Part shown: piece by piece, positions 19,474-32,552 of the stretch
Position numbering within the stretch: the stretch's first letter is position 1
Layout: every line of letters starts with the position of its first letter
NCBI RefSeq assembly: GCF_000306255.2
Contig: NZ_AKWY02000033.1
Span: 1 to 64,000 of the forward strand
Reading direction: 5' to 3'
From: Leptospira noguchii serovar Panama str. CZ214
Lineage (GTDB): Bacteria; Spirochaetota; Leptospiria; Leptospirales; Leptospiraceae
Length of the DNA stretch: 64,000 nucleotides
Program-made: the position numbers and the translations under genes
Notes under the pieces: model-generated
What the model saw: the letters and a program-made list of their open reading frames with translations, nothing else
Databases searched by the model: none
What the model was told of the DNA's origin: nothing

Positions 19474-20118
19474 ATATGGCTGTTGTTTTACCCGATGTCA
19501 TTGACAATACGTTTTTGATACATCACGCACCGAGAGTTATTACGATCGGAAAGAGATAATCTGCTGCCTTGGGTAATTAAAGTTGTTATTTCTTAAAAGT
19601 AAAATTACTTGAATCCCCTGATTCATATTTACTTTCCAAATTCCTCTGAAAAATTCATCTTATTTTCAAAATCGAAAACTTCAGAACCTATTTATATCTC
19701 TGGTTTTTTGATCGTCGGTTACATTAGAAATATGAAAGATTTTTAATATTTTGGTAAATTAACGTGAATTCGGTGTAATAAATGTGAAAGCGATTATTAT
19801 GTTGCTTTCTATGGATTACAATGCGGGAAACTCAGCAACTGTTGCTCACAGCGTTAGGTCAAAAGTTGTTTGAACAATGAAATTTCTTTTGGAGCTTAAT
19901 TTGTTGACCGAAACTAAGAGGTTCGATTGGCGCTTCCTAGTTTAAAACTTTGTTTTTACAAATTATTGAAATGTAGGATTGTTCGGATGGTTTTACCACA
20001 TCGATGGAATGAATTTATTTATCTAAAATACTTGATAAAAATCTAATATAAAATTTGAGACTTCGATTTAACTTCAAAAAATTCTATGAGTTAAGAAAGA
20101 TTTAGAACGAAGGATATT
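19474..20118. other. Gene-free stretch with repeat ends
   Basis: About 640 bases without a supported gene. At 19757-19775 stands a left-end match (TTAACGTGAATTCGGTG) of the repeat at 16637. At 19857-19862 and 19904-19909 are GGTCAA and TTGACC, a reduced form of that repeat's internal hairpin. No right end is visible. Confidence 0.5.
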
Positions 20119-21824
<1,706 letters not shown>

Positions 21825-21837
21825 GATGATTCTGCCT

Positions 21838-23167
<1,330 letters not shown>

Positions 23168-23257
23168 ATCTTGGATTTCCCAATGGAATAGGACTTGTTT
23201 AAAACAGCCGGGCGGGGAGGAAAGTTTTTTTCATCCCTGGACGGATAGAGAATTAAA

Positions 23258-23281
23258 AAAACAGAACGAATGTTCTGTTTT
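23258..23281. promoter_or_regulatory. Palindromic operator candidate upstream of the beta-oxidation operon
   Basis: Arms AAAACAGAAC and GTTCTGTTTT are perfect inverted repeats around GAAT. The arm length and GAAC...GTTC core are typical of TetR-family operators. It lies upstream of the dehydrogenase gene. A degraded second copy is at 23537-23563. A terminator is less likely because both arms are symmetrical without a hairpin loop of normal size. Confidence 0.45.
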
Positions 23282-23432
23282 AAAAGTAACGGAAAGTAAA
23301 AAGGAAAGGATCAGAATGATTCAAAAAGGATCTTAAAATTTTCGAAGATTTCTTGCGGGGGCGTGCCTCTGCGAAACGGTTTGGAAAAAGTGTAATGATT
23401 TGTAAATGCGCAGAGTCGCGCTGTCCGCTTCA

Positions 23433-23492
23433 GTCAAGTTATTGAATACGAACGAAATTCAGGATGGAGATCGAAAAAGCCAATAACTTGAC
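23433..23492. repeat. Hairpin of the 16637-element family with different but paired arms
   Basis: GTCAAGTTATTG (23433-23444) and CAATAACTTGAC (23481-23492) form a perfect 12-bp stem with a 36-base loop, followed by TCCGCATCGATC. The layout equals that of 16709-16771, but the arm sequences differ on both sides so that pairing is kept. Confidence 0.6.
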
Positions 23493-23536
23493 TCCGCATC
23501 GATCGCTCACGTGCCGAGCGACCCGGAGATCATTAC

Positions 23537-23563
23537 AAAACAGAATGAATGTTTCGTTTAAAA
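23537..23563. promoter_or_regulatory. Second, imperfect copy of the palindromic operator candidate
   Basis: AAAACAGAATGAATG followed by TTTCGTTTAAAA resembles the site at 23258-23281 with two to three changes. It lies upstream of the same operon. Confidence 0.3.
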
Positions 23564-23602
23564 CGCTTAAGGCGTCGTTTGTCTATAATTTTGAAAGCAG
23601 AG

Positions 23603-23683
23603 ATCCAATCTGAAAAACATCTACAATTCTTAACTGAAACACCGGACTGTATAAAACTATTACACTATCTGATTGGTTTTGTC
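23603..23683 (+). pseudogene. Duplicated 5' fragment of the gene at 26401
   Basis: From GAAAAACATCTACAATTC to ATTGGTTTTGTC, about 72 bases match 26466-26538 with one or two differences. It corresponds to residues EKHLQFLTETPDCIKLLHYL of the intact protein. The similarity ends abruptly on both sides, so this is a stray copy left by a rearrangement. Confidence 0.75.
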
Positions 23684-23714
23684 AGCAGTAAAGAGAATTC
23701 ACATTAGTCGTTTA

Positions 23715-23800
23715 GAGTGCGTCCTAAAACTCAATTTTACTTTATTGAAAAAATTAAACCATAAGAATCTGTCGGGACGGCAAACAGATCCTTATAATTT
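23715..23800. repeat. Short dispersed repeat with IS-like end
   Basis: A stretch starting GTGCGTCCTAAAACTCAATTTTAC and ending AGATCCTTATA resembles 42743-42823 in the same order. The outer bases of the other copy (GTCTCAAAAC / GTTTTGGGAC) form inverted ends related to those of the IS at 35324. It may be a non-autonomous IS derivative. Confidence 0.35.
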
Positions 23801-23826
23801 TTTTAGAATATTATAATATTTTGAAA

Positions 23827-24621
23827 TTAGTATTCATAATTTAAAGTAGCGCATCGAGCAGAGGCTACTGTTTGACCACCGTAGGTACAGATTGCCGATG
23901 CAGATCCGTTATTGGAAATTCCCGTAATTTTTGCCTTTGTATTTGCATCGGGATCCAGACCGTAAAAACCGGGAAAAAGTCTTCGGTTACTATCGGTAAG
24001 GGCATTACTACACGTAGTATCAAGGGTTTCTTCTGCAAATGCTGCCAAAAGTTCTCTGTATCCGGCGTTTTCCCCTTGTTCAACTGTCAATCGATTTAAA
24101 GCTTTGATTTCCTCAGCCGAGAAACCAAATGAAGTTAAAGGATGGGTAGAGGAAGAGAGTTGGGTGATCGCTTCCGTCCGAAAATCCGAAACCGGAAAAA
24201 ATCTGATTTTTGCTCGTAGATTATCATATTGTGTCTGGGTGATTGTCAATTCGTCATTTTTAAAATCCGTAATCAGAGTTTTCGTAGCTTCAGAACAATG
24301 TAAAGTATTTGCAAGTTCGGTGATTTTATTGTAGTTGCCTTCGATGATTTTTTTACGAGATGCAAGATCAGAACCCATGATTTTATTAAAGTCGCAGTCT
24401 TTTTTCGGTTTCGTGCTGAAACTTGTATAATAATAGAGAAAGTCTCCACCGCTCCAAAATAATTTCTGGACGAAAGCACAATTTCCGCTGCTTTGGTCAA
24501 GGGAATGGACCAAACTCAATGTTATTATATCATCTTCTTCTTCGTGGTCGTTGACTTTGCAAACGTTGAACGCAAGAATGATCATGCAAGTAGTTACCAA
24601 TTTCAAAATATTCTTTCTCAT
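23827..24621 (-). CDS. Putative lipoprotein, 264 residues
   Basis: The N-terminus MRKNILKLVTTCMIILAFNVCK is a short lipoprotein signal peptide with a loose spirochaetal lipobox ending in Cys21. The mature protein has six or seven further Cys residues, suggesting disulfides, and a helical middle part. I do not recognise a named domain. The layout is like that of many Leptospira-specific lipoproteins. It is a single gene bounded by repeats and a dead IS. Confidence 0.65.
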   Translation of the reverse strand: MRKNILKLVTTCMIILAFNVCKVNDHEEEDDIITLSLVHSLDQSSGNCAFVQKLFWSGGDFLYYYTSFSTKPKKDCDFNKIMGSDLASRKKIIEGNYNKITELANTLHCSEATKTLITDFKNDELTITQTQYDNLRAKIRFFPVSDFRTEAITQLSSSTHPLTSFGFSAEEIKALNRLTVEQGENAGYRELLAAFAEETLDTTCSNALTDSNRRLFPGFYGLDPDANTKAKITGISNNGSASAICTYGGQTVASARCATLNYEY

Positions 24622-24820
24622 AAGAAATTTCCTAATGTTTTTTTAATACACTTCGCTTACGATTTTACTTTAATTTGAGTGACAGCGTTCCGAGTGAAAA
24701 TTTTCATCTGTATTCCATTAAAAAATGTATCTGAAGTTCTTTTTTATAAAGAGTGAACTACTAAAAACCTATCAAAAAGAAGTACCCGCCATAGAAGTGA
24801 ATGTTAAGGGTAGTAGTATA

Positions 24821-25812
24821 ATGAAGAATATAGAATTATTTGAAACACAGAATCGTGAAAAGAAGATAGAAAGCTTAGAAGATCCATAAAAAAAGCTACA
24901 AGAGATATTGGATTTTGAAATCTATCGAGAAGAATTAGAAGGTATGAGTCGAAGTGGAACGGAAAATGCGGTCGACCACCTTATGATGCGGTTCTGATGT
25001 TTAAAATTGTAATATTACAAAAATTGTATAATCTTTCCGATCACCAAACAGAGTATCAGATCAACGATTGTTACTCGTTTCAAAGATTTCTTGGAGTTGG
25101 TCAAAACGAGAAACTACCGGATGAGAAGACGATCTGGGTATTTCGAGAAAGATTAATACGAGAAGGTTTAGATAGAATTTTATTTTCAAAGTTAAGCTAT
25201 TGGATTCAGAAATCAGGGTTTGAATTAAGAGAAGGAGCAATTGTGGATGCAGCGATAATTAACGTTCCCATTCAAAGAAACACCCAAGAAGAAAATGAAA
25301 CGATCAAACAAGATCAAATACCGGATAGTTGGAAAGAAGATAATCACAAACTTTGTCAGAAAGATACGGATGCGAGGTGGACAATGAAATATGGGAAATC
25401 TTACTTTGGATATAAAAATTATATCATGATAGATCTGACTCACAAGATTATCAGAGATTATACGACAACGAACGGTATCGTTCACGATTCTCAAGGTTGT
25501 ATTCAATTAATGGAATTCATGCGAAGAGGCGAACCAATCTTTGGTGATTCAGCATATCCAATCCCAACCGTATTGCTTGAGGGAAAACAGAAAGGCCTTC
25601 TCACTCTTTTCTGTGAAAAAGAAAAAAGAAACCAACCTCTTTCCAACGATTCAAAAATTCTTAATAAACATTTATCGAAAGTTCGTTCAAGAGTAGAGCA
25701 CGTCTTTGCAGACATTAAATCCTTTGGTGGAAAAAGTATTCGATGTCGAACGAAGGTTTTTAGAGGTTCCCAGAAGCTACTGTGTTTTTGCAGAGATTTT
25801 TTAGGGTTTTGA
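24821..25812 (+). pseudogene. IS5-family transposase, inactivated
   Basis: The first frame begins MKNIELFETQNREKK and stops at 24887-24889. It resumes to EILDFEIYREELEG, and then a frameshift leads into GRPPYDAVLMFKIVILQKLYNL, the standard IS5 N-terminal motif. From 24997 the frame is open: FQRFLGVGQNEKLPDEKTIW, a DAAIINVPIQ segment with the first catalytic Asp, FGDSAYP, and SRVEHVFADIK. The last 25 residues depart from the family, so the 3' end is also damaged. At least one stop and one frameshift make it non-functional without help. I found no clear terminal repeats. Confidence 0.85.
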
Positions 25813-25928
25813 AAAAACTTTTGGAGAAGTTTTTAAACATAAAATTTTATGATTCATTTGTCCATGTTTATTCTGATATACTGAAATGCTTTTGAATTGT
25901 TTAATTATCCATCTCAAAAATATCTAAT

Positions 25929-25948
25929 TAATGTAAGTTCGGCGTAAG
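25929..25948 (+). repeat. Solo left end of the 16637-type repeat
   Basis: TAATGTAAGTTCGGCGTAAG matches the left terminal repeat of the element at 16637 with two differences. No matching right end follows. Confidence 0.45.
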
Positions 25949-26027
25949 AAAAAATTCCTGTACGAAATTTAATTACTAGGCAGCTTAGATTTGTAATAGT
26001 CAATATATGACACTCTATTGGAATTCA

Positions 26028-26187
26028 TTACAAAAATTGTAAGTTATCGAGATACTTCTTTTTAGCTAATTCCTTCGTGCCAAGGAAAGTCTGCGTTGGA
26101 GTTTTACTAAAACAATACTTGCTTTGATATGTTCGTAGTTACATAAATTCATCCACTGATCCAAATCCTTTTGTAAATCTTCAATAA
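26028..26187 (-). pseudogene. 3' fragment of an IS481/IS3-like transposase
   Basis: On the minus strand one frame reads FIEDLQKDLDQWMNLCNYEHIK, like the end of the rve integrase core, where the family has DLDRWLxxYNxERPH. After a frameshift it continues QTFLGTKELAKKKYLDNLQ and stops at 26028, like the C-terminal tail of IS481 transposases. The 5' part is missing; the fragment abuts the palindromic repeat at 26187. Confidence 0.6.
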
Positions 26188-26280
26188 AGTTGTTAAAAAA
26201 TTGTATAGTTCAATTTAATAAAACTTCTTCAATCGGCCGTTTCCATGAAACAGAAAGAGAATTAATTTTTCAACAACTCT
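26187..26280 (+). repeat. 100-bp palindromic repeat, copy A
   Basis: The ends AAGTTGTTAAAAAATT and TTTTTCAACAACTCT are inverted repeats. The inner part contains TTCCATGAAACAGAAA, shared with the copies at 29137 and 62789. It has no coding capacity. Confidence 0.7.
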
Positions 26281-26400
26281 AATCAAAAGAGTGGAATGTG
26301 AATTCAGAATATAAATAGCAAAATAAAATGCTTAAAGTATGAAAGTTGATCAGTCGATCTATTTTAAAACGGAAGAGCTGAGAAATCGAATCTGCATGCT

Positions 26401-27384
<984 letters not shown>

Positions 27385-27404
27385 ATCGTCAGTGAAAAGT
27401 AAAA

Positions 27405-28955
27405 ATGATCAAAGACATTAAGGAAAAATTGGATAGTTCTGATCTTGGAATCGTTCAACAGGGAATCAAAGAACTTGAAAGTTGGGTAGTCGGGAACGGA
27501 GAGAACGCAAATTTATCTGCGTATGGAGTCGGTAAACGCGAGTCGATATTCGTAAACCTTTGGGAACGTCACGGGAAAAACCTTTCTGTAAATGACTTAC
27601 TCGCGATCGTAAACATTCTCTTCGATAAAAATGGACGGTATCACGATTTTCGAGATGTCAATCCGTTTCTGCGATGTCTCGCCAAAGACCTATTAGACGA
27701 TACACAAAAGCACCTCATTGAAATATATAAGAACGGTTCTTCGTTTTATGACGACGCTCATCTAGACGATGGGGACAATCCGAGAAGAGTTTTCATCGAT
27801 GAAATTTTTCCAACATTCTCGATCGATAGATTGATCGAACTTTTACATTGGGCGGACGAATGTTATCCGCAAGATTTTACTCCACTTTTAGGTGTGATGG
27901 TCGGCAAAACAAAGACGCAAGAACACGCCGATACAATCGTAGGTCTTTTTCGCAGGAGGTTCTTACGCGTGCTTGAGGGAACAGGAACTCTCAACGACAA
28001 TGAGGCAGGCGAATCTTTTTTCGTACTTCAGAAAGCGGTGAAAAATACTCAGATTCAAAACGCTTTAAAACAAAGGCTGGTAAATTTGATTTTGGAAGTA
28101 GAACAAGCCAATGAACTTGCGGAGGAGTTTGAGGAAATTCTTGAGGATGGAAGCGCGGAAGAACTTACAGAGTTATTGGTTTCAGCCTCGGCTAAACAAA
28201 TCATGTCCGCTCCTAACCGGTTGGAAGAAGCTTTAATCAAACACCATGGTAAAATTCCGGCGTCGACTCTTTTGCAAACATTTGCGGCATGTCTCGATGC
28301 ACATCTTAAAACGGATTCTGCAAGAGATCGTCATTGGATTGATCGCTTTCCTGGTGCCTCCATTTTATTACGTCTTGCTTTTGATCTTGAAGAGGAATCC
28401 AGTGAGCTTGTATGTCGTCGTATTGCGGGCGAATATTCCGAAGAGAAAACAATTTTACACGAACTTTTTGTGTACGCTTCTCGTAGCAAAATTCCCGGCT
28501 GGGACAAAAACGAACTAAAAAAAAGGTTACTCTATTCTAGAGCAACGAGCATAAACAAAATTGCTATCGATTTGTTGCCGTTAAACGAGAAGGATTTGCT
28601 TTTAGAGCTTACTGAGGCGTTGGAAAGGTTACGGAATCGACTTACGAACGTCGCAGTACTTGCACTTAGAGACGAACCGGAACCTACTTTGGCTGCTTGG
28701 ACAAAACGACATTATGAAACTCTTTACTTGCCGGTTGCTAGACATTTTGTCATCGATGTTCCATCAGAAGCCGAAGAGCGACTTTCTGCGGGTTTGCCGG
28801 AAAGTATGGAGGCATTTTATCGATTGAAGGAACAGATGTATCACATTCCTTCAATGGCCGAACTTATATCCACAGATTATATTCTTTTTGTGCAAGAGAA
28901 AAACGGGAAACAAGTCCATTTCGCGCTTATTAATTCTAAAGAATATTTAAAGTAA
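27405..28955 (+). CDS. Hypothetical helical protein, 516 residues
   Basis: I do not recognise a named family. The protein is helical throughout, with repeated Leu-rich amphipathic segments (for example IDRLIELLHWADECYP, LGVMVGKTKTQEHADTIVGLFRRRFLRVL, ILLRLAFDLEEESSELVCRRI), which fits a HEAT/ARM-like solenoid. There is no signal peptide or membrane helix. It directly follows the 26401 gene with 20 bases between them and shares its higher GC content, so the two probably arrived and act together. Confidence 0.6.
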   Translation: MIKDIKEKLDSSDLGIVQQGIKELESWVVGNGENANLSAYGVGKRESIFVNLWERHGKNLSVNDLLAIVNILFDKNGRYHDFRDVNPFLRCLAKDLLDDTQKHLIEIYKNGSSFYDDAHLDDGDNPRRVFIDEIFPTFSIDRLIELLHWADECYPQDFTPLLGVMVGKTKTQEHADTIVGLFRRRFLRVLEGTGTLNDNEAGESFFVLQKAVKNTQIQNALKQRLVNLILEVEQANELAEEFEEILEDGSAEELTELLVSASAKQIMSAPNRLEEALIKHHGKIPASTLLQTFAACLDAHLKTDSARDRHWIDRFPGASILLRLAFDLEEESSELVCRRIAGEYSEEKTILHELFVYASRSKIPGWDKNELKKRLLYSRATSINKIAIDLLPLNEKDLLLELTEALERLRNRLTNVAVLALRDEPEPTLAAWTKRHYETLYLPVARHFVIDVPSEAEERLSAGLPESMEAFYRLKEQMYHIPSMAELISTDYILFVQEKNGKQVHFALINSKEYLK

Positions 28956-29136
28956 GATCTTAAGTTTAAGAGTCGCTTATGGCATAAGTTTTACGCAAAA
29001 CTTCGGAATTAGAATATAAAATTTCCGCAAAGGAGGTTCATTTCATTCGAAGAAAGAATTTTTTAATAAATTTCGAAATCAAAACAACAAAAAATACGGT
29101 TTGTATTTGATTGTCGTCTTGTAGAAAATCAGTAAT

Positions 29137-29236
29137 AGAGTTATTAAAAAATTCCATAGTTAATATTAACAAAGCTGCTTTAATCAATCATTTCCATAAA
29201 ATAGAAACAGATGAAGATTCATTTTTCAACAATTCT
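29137..29236 (+). repeat. 100-bp palindromic repeat, copy B
   Basis: The ends AGAGTTATTAAAAAATTCC and ATTTTTCAACAATTCT are inverted. The middle reads GCTGCTTTAATCAATCATTT then CCATAAAATAGAAACAG. It is nearly superimposable on the reverse complement of the copies at 35197 and 37483. Confidence 0.75.
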
Positions 29237-29400
29237 ATTATTCTTTGGTTTTCACTAAAAACTAAATGGAACTTCTATAAAATTAAAAGATAACCATCTT
29301 TAATTTTCTGCAGAAATGTTTTGCGATCGAATCATTAAATAAAAAACCTATTTTTATAGAGTTTGATTAAATAATAGGTACCATATTCGAATTTCTTTCA

Positions 29401-29458
29401 GGAATGTAAAAACGATACCAAAAATTAATGGATGATTTTGTAAAAGTACAGAAGTTGT
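29401..29458 (+). repeat. Second short dispersed repeat family, copy 1
   Basis: GTAAAAACGATACCAAAAAT, TAATGGATGATTTTGTAAAA and GTACAGAAGTTGTTC match 48923-48985 in order, and the reverse complement of 52591-52645. Confidence 0.45.
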
Positions 29459-29657
29459 TCTTTATGTTTTACTAAATTAATCTAGTATAAATTTATTAAT
29501 TGTTATATAAAAGAATTTTGATAATTTATTTTCTAAACGAAGACATGCAAAAAATTTTAAGGTACCTATTTTATAGTAATCTGCAAAAAACACCTATTTA
29601 CCAAACGTATGAAAAAAAGAGTTCATTCTTTTGTTCTTCTTTCCTAAGGAGACTTTA

Positions 29658-32183
29658 ATGTTAAAATATATATTCAAAAAAATATATTCTTATTTTTTTA
29701 TACTTGTGGTCACATTTTTTGCGGGATGTGGGGGAGAAAATTCAAATTCATTTGGAATTTCTTCTTTAAAAAATTCATTTTTGAATTTGATCAATTCACA
29801 TTCTAACAATTTGACTACGATTCCTTCCGGAGGACTTTATGTTTTCGTAACTAGTTATACGAATAGTACTTCGGTTTCACCTCTTACTCACAATGGAAAC
29901 TTCGCGGGCATTTCTGGTGCGGATGCCTATTGTAATTCTCATATTCCTTCTAGTTTATCCGGGACCGGATCTTACAAGGCAATGCTTGTAGATGGTATCA
30001 ACCGCGTTGCGACTACGGTAGGACCTAATTCTTCGTCAGGACAAAAGGATTGGGTCTTAGTAAAAAATACATCTTATTACAGACCAGATGGGAAGATGGT
30101 ATTTACTACGAATGATTCGGGGCTTTTTGATTTTTCGGCTGGAAATCTAAATCATCCGTTCGCTGATTCTTTTTATATCTGGGATTTTGGAATTTGGACT
30201 GGACTTCAGTCCAACTGGAAAACGATTCCATCTACACAACTTTGTTCTTCCGGATCACAACCTTGGACAAACGGAAACGCATCCGTTCAAGGAAGGATTG
30301 GATATGCAAATTACAACGGTGGGACTTCTATTTCGGCGGGTTCTATTCCTTGTCAATGGAAAGAAACTCAAGACCCGAATTCTCAAGGAAGTATGGAGAT
30401 GGGGATTCTTTGTGTACAAGAAAAACCTGTCACATTGAAAGCAAAGATCGGTTTTTTAGAAGATTCACAGTGTTATGGTAGTAATACTCAAAGTTCTCCT
30501 TTTACAATCCCTTGGAGTCAATGCCACGAGTTCAAACGTCATTTTGATCCCGCTACCGGAGTTGCCGTTTCGAGTGATGTTGCAAGTCCTGGAAGTTACA
30601 GACCAGTTCCCGGTCAGATTCATTTGAATTTTTTCAACAGCACTCAGACAAACCCGGCGGGTTGTTACGTATCTAATTTACAAAGTGGTCTGGATGGCAA
30701 TGTAGTCGCAAAAGTAGATAGTTGTCTTAAAACGACTCCTACACCGGATCGGGTTCGAATTACGGTTGTACTGGACTATAAAACAAATCTTGCATATAAC
30801 AATTCGATCGGTACGATCCGTAGTGTCTGGGAGAAGACAACGATTTCAGCTCTTAATTATTTGCCATACGACCAGAGTAAATTTTTCCAGACTCTATTCG
30901 TGGACCCGAATACACAACAGAGCCAGGTGGAGCCTTACTTTGAAGTAGTGTTGCCATTGAGTGGATATTGGAATCCAACTTTGAAAACGTACGACTTAGG
31001 GACCGTGGATATTTTGAGTTCAATCCCTACGAGCCTTATGAACAGTATGAAGTTGACCCTTTCGAGTTGGCAGGGAGTGGTGGAATTGCACAATCGAATG
31101 GAAGCTCCATCCGAATCCGTGGAAAAGATTCACTTTGATATGTTTATCAACAATCCAGCTCGCAATTGTGTAACTTGTTATACAATTAATTTTAATAGCA
31201 CATACGGTTCCGGAGGTTATCCTGGAAATCTTTCCTTGAGCGCGCCACAGGCAAATATTAGCATTTCATCAGAACTTTCGGTTGATATTCCCTTGGGTCA
31301 TGAATTTGGACATACCGTAGTACAATCTGCCGCTCCTTGGACATTAACTACGACTAATAATTGGGCGGGACAGTTTAGAGATTCTAATAACCAAAACTAT
31401 GGACGACCGCACTATATGTATGAATACCAAGATATGAATATGGCACTGACGGAGGGGATTGTAAATCCTATCGGTAGATATTTGATCAGCGGAAATCGGG
31501 GGAACTGGGTACAAGGAAACTACTATCTGGGTACATACCAAAATGGTTGGCAGTTGGATCCAATCGTGGACCAGACGTATTCCGATTACCAAAGGTTTCG
31601 GTATGAAATGTGGGCCCGAGGAATCTCAGAAAATTCTCCGGAGTGGAACTCCAGATTGCAAAATATCCAAAGCATCAATTCTACTTTTACGGATCGTAAC
31701 ACAAACTCAAACAATGAATATCGTTATGACGGCTTTGTTCACTATCTCTTGCAAGTGCCTCCGTATCATGTGGATAGTTATTACGCAACGGGAAGTTATG
31801 CTCCTTATGTAAATCAATTTCAATATCGATACGATCAGATGAAGTTACTGGGAGAAATATTGGACGGTGGGCCGGTAAATTTCAAGTGGGTCTATTATGG
31901 AGACGTAGTTCATCCTAAGAATTCTCGAGTGAGTTTGAAAGATTTGTTAACCACTTTGAACGAACTCTACGACGGTTCTCCGCTTCCTGCGAACGGAAGT
32001 CCAGGATTCAACGAAAAATACCTTTCGATCAAAAGTCCATTTTCTCCCCAAACTCTGGGATGGAAATTGATCCAGAAAGGACTTATTTCTAAGAGCGAAG
32101 TGGATAATTTATTTCGTGCCGTGGGAATGGATCAACTCGCAAACATCTGCGGTTATCCTTGGGCTTTATCGGATTGTCAATGA
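29658..32183 (+). CDS. Large lipoprotein: DUF1554 (Len/endostatin-like) domain fused to a zincin-type protease domain
   Basis: I start at ATG 29658, seven bases after AAGGAG (29646-29651); the protein is about 841 residues. The signal [20 protein letters not shown] ends in a lipobox with Cys near residue 24. Residues about 60-260 form a DUF1554 domain ([48 protein letters not shown]), the domain of the Leptospira Len proteins that bind laminin, fibronectin or complement factors. The rest has HEFGHTVVQ, an HExxH zinc site, in a large domain I cannot assign to a peptidase family. A surface-exposed protease with a host-binding domain is inferred. An Asn/Ser-rich linker joins lipobox and domain. 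Confidence 0.8.
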   Translation: MLKYIFKKIYSYFFILVVTFFAGCGGENSNSFGISSLKNSFLNLINSHSNNLTTIPSGGLYVFVTSYTNSTSVSPLTHNGNFAGISGADAYCNSHIPSSLSGTGSYKAMLVDGINRVATTVGPNSSSGQKDWVLVKNTSYYRPDGKMVFTTNDSGLFDFSAGNLNHPFADSFYIWDFGIWTGLQSNWKTIPSTQLCSSGSQPWTNGNASVQGRIGYANYNGGTSISAGSIPCQWKETQDPNSQGSMEMGILCVQEKPVTLKAKIGFLEDSQCYGSNTQSSPFTIPWSQCHEFKRHFDPATGVAVSSDVASPGSYRPVPGQIHLNFFNSTQTNPAGCYVSNLQSGLDGNVVAKVDSCLKTTPTPDRVRITVVLDYKTNLAYNNSIGTIRSVWEKTTISALNYLPYDQSKFFQTLFVDPNTQQSQVEPYFEVVLPLSGYWNPTLKTYDLGTVDILSSIPTSLMNSMKLTLSSWQGVVELHNRMEAPSESVEKIHFDMFINNPARNCVTCYTINFNSTYGSGGYPGNLSLSAPQANISISSELSVDIPLGHEFGHTVVQSAAPWTLTTTNNWAGQFRDSNNQNYGRPHYMYEYQDMNMALTEGIVNPIGRYLISGNRGNWVQGNYYLGTYQNGWQLDPIVDQTYSDYQRFRYEMWARGISENSPEWNSRLQNIQSINSTFTDRNTNSNNEYRYDGFVHYLLQVPPYHVDSYYATGSYAPYVNQFQYRYDQMKLLGEILDGGPVNFKWVYYGDVVHPKNSRVSLKDLLTTLNELYDGSPLPANGSPGFNEKYLSIKSPFSPQTLGWKLIQKGLISKSEVDNLFRAVGMDQLANICGYPWALSDCQ

Positions 32184-32202
32184 GGGTAAATCGTTTCTAG
32201 TT

Positions 32203-32465
32203 TAACATGAATTTGGCGAAGGAAAATTAGAGCCTGGTCCGGCTGCTATAGACAGCCGGATTTGCTCTCAGCTCTGGTCAATAAATTGTATATAGGAAAC
32301 GTTATATAATAATCTTCTTTAGTTTCAATATAGAACGCGATCCATAGAGAGAGCGTTCTGCTGAGTTTAACGCGATCTGTCGAGCGACTATAGAAGTGGG
32401 TGAGACGTTTGAGTTTGAGCGCTTGATTGCATCGACCTCTTTTGAGCTATACTAAACTCACGTTA
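32203..32465. repeat. Longer copy of the 16637-type element
   Basis: The left end TAACATGAATTTGGC (32203-32217) and right end AAACTCACGTTA (32454-32465) match the terminal repeats at 16637-16810. The inner 32264-32329 (GCTCTCAGCTCTGGTCAATA onward) matches 16697-16762 closely, but the right hairpin arm is lost and about 90 extra bases follow. It fills most of the gap between the two flanking genes. Confidence 0.65.
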
Positions 32466-32552
32466 GTTTAAATGACCGATCGCGAGAATAATGTTATTTC
32501 TTGCGATCGTCAATGCCCAGTTATATTTGTAAAAAAGACGCGACCTATCAGA

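Larger units (their letters stand above)
28956..29657. other. Gene-free stretch holding two repeats
   Basis: About 700 bases between two plus-strand genes. They contain the 100-bp palindromic repeat (29137-29236) and a copy of a second short repeat (29401-29458). I see no credible gene. The promoter of the lipoprotein gene at 29658 should be in the last 150 bases. Confidence 0.5.

Noticed and set aside
29111..29293. 60-codon open frame
   Set aside because: It lies almost wholly in the palindromic repeat copy B, and its residues change with the repeat; no ribosome site.
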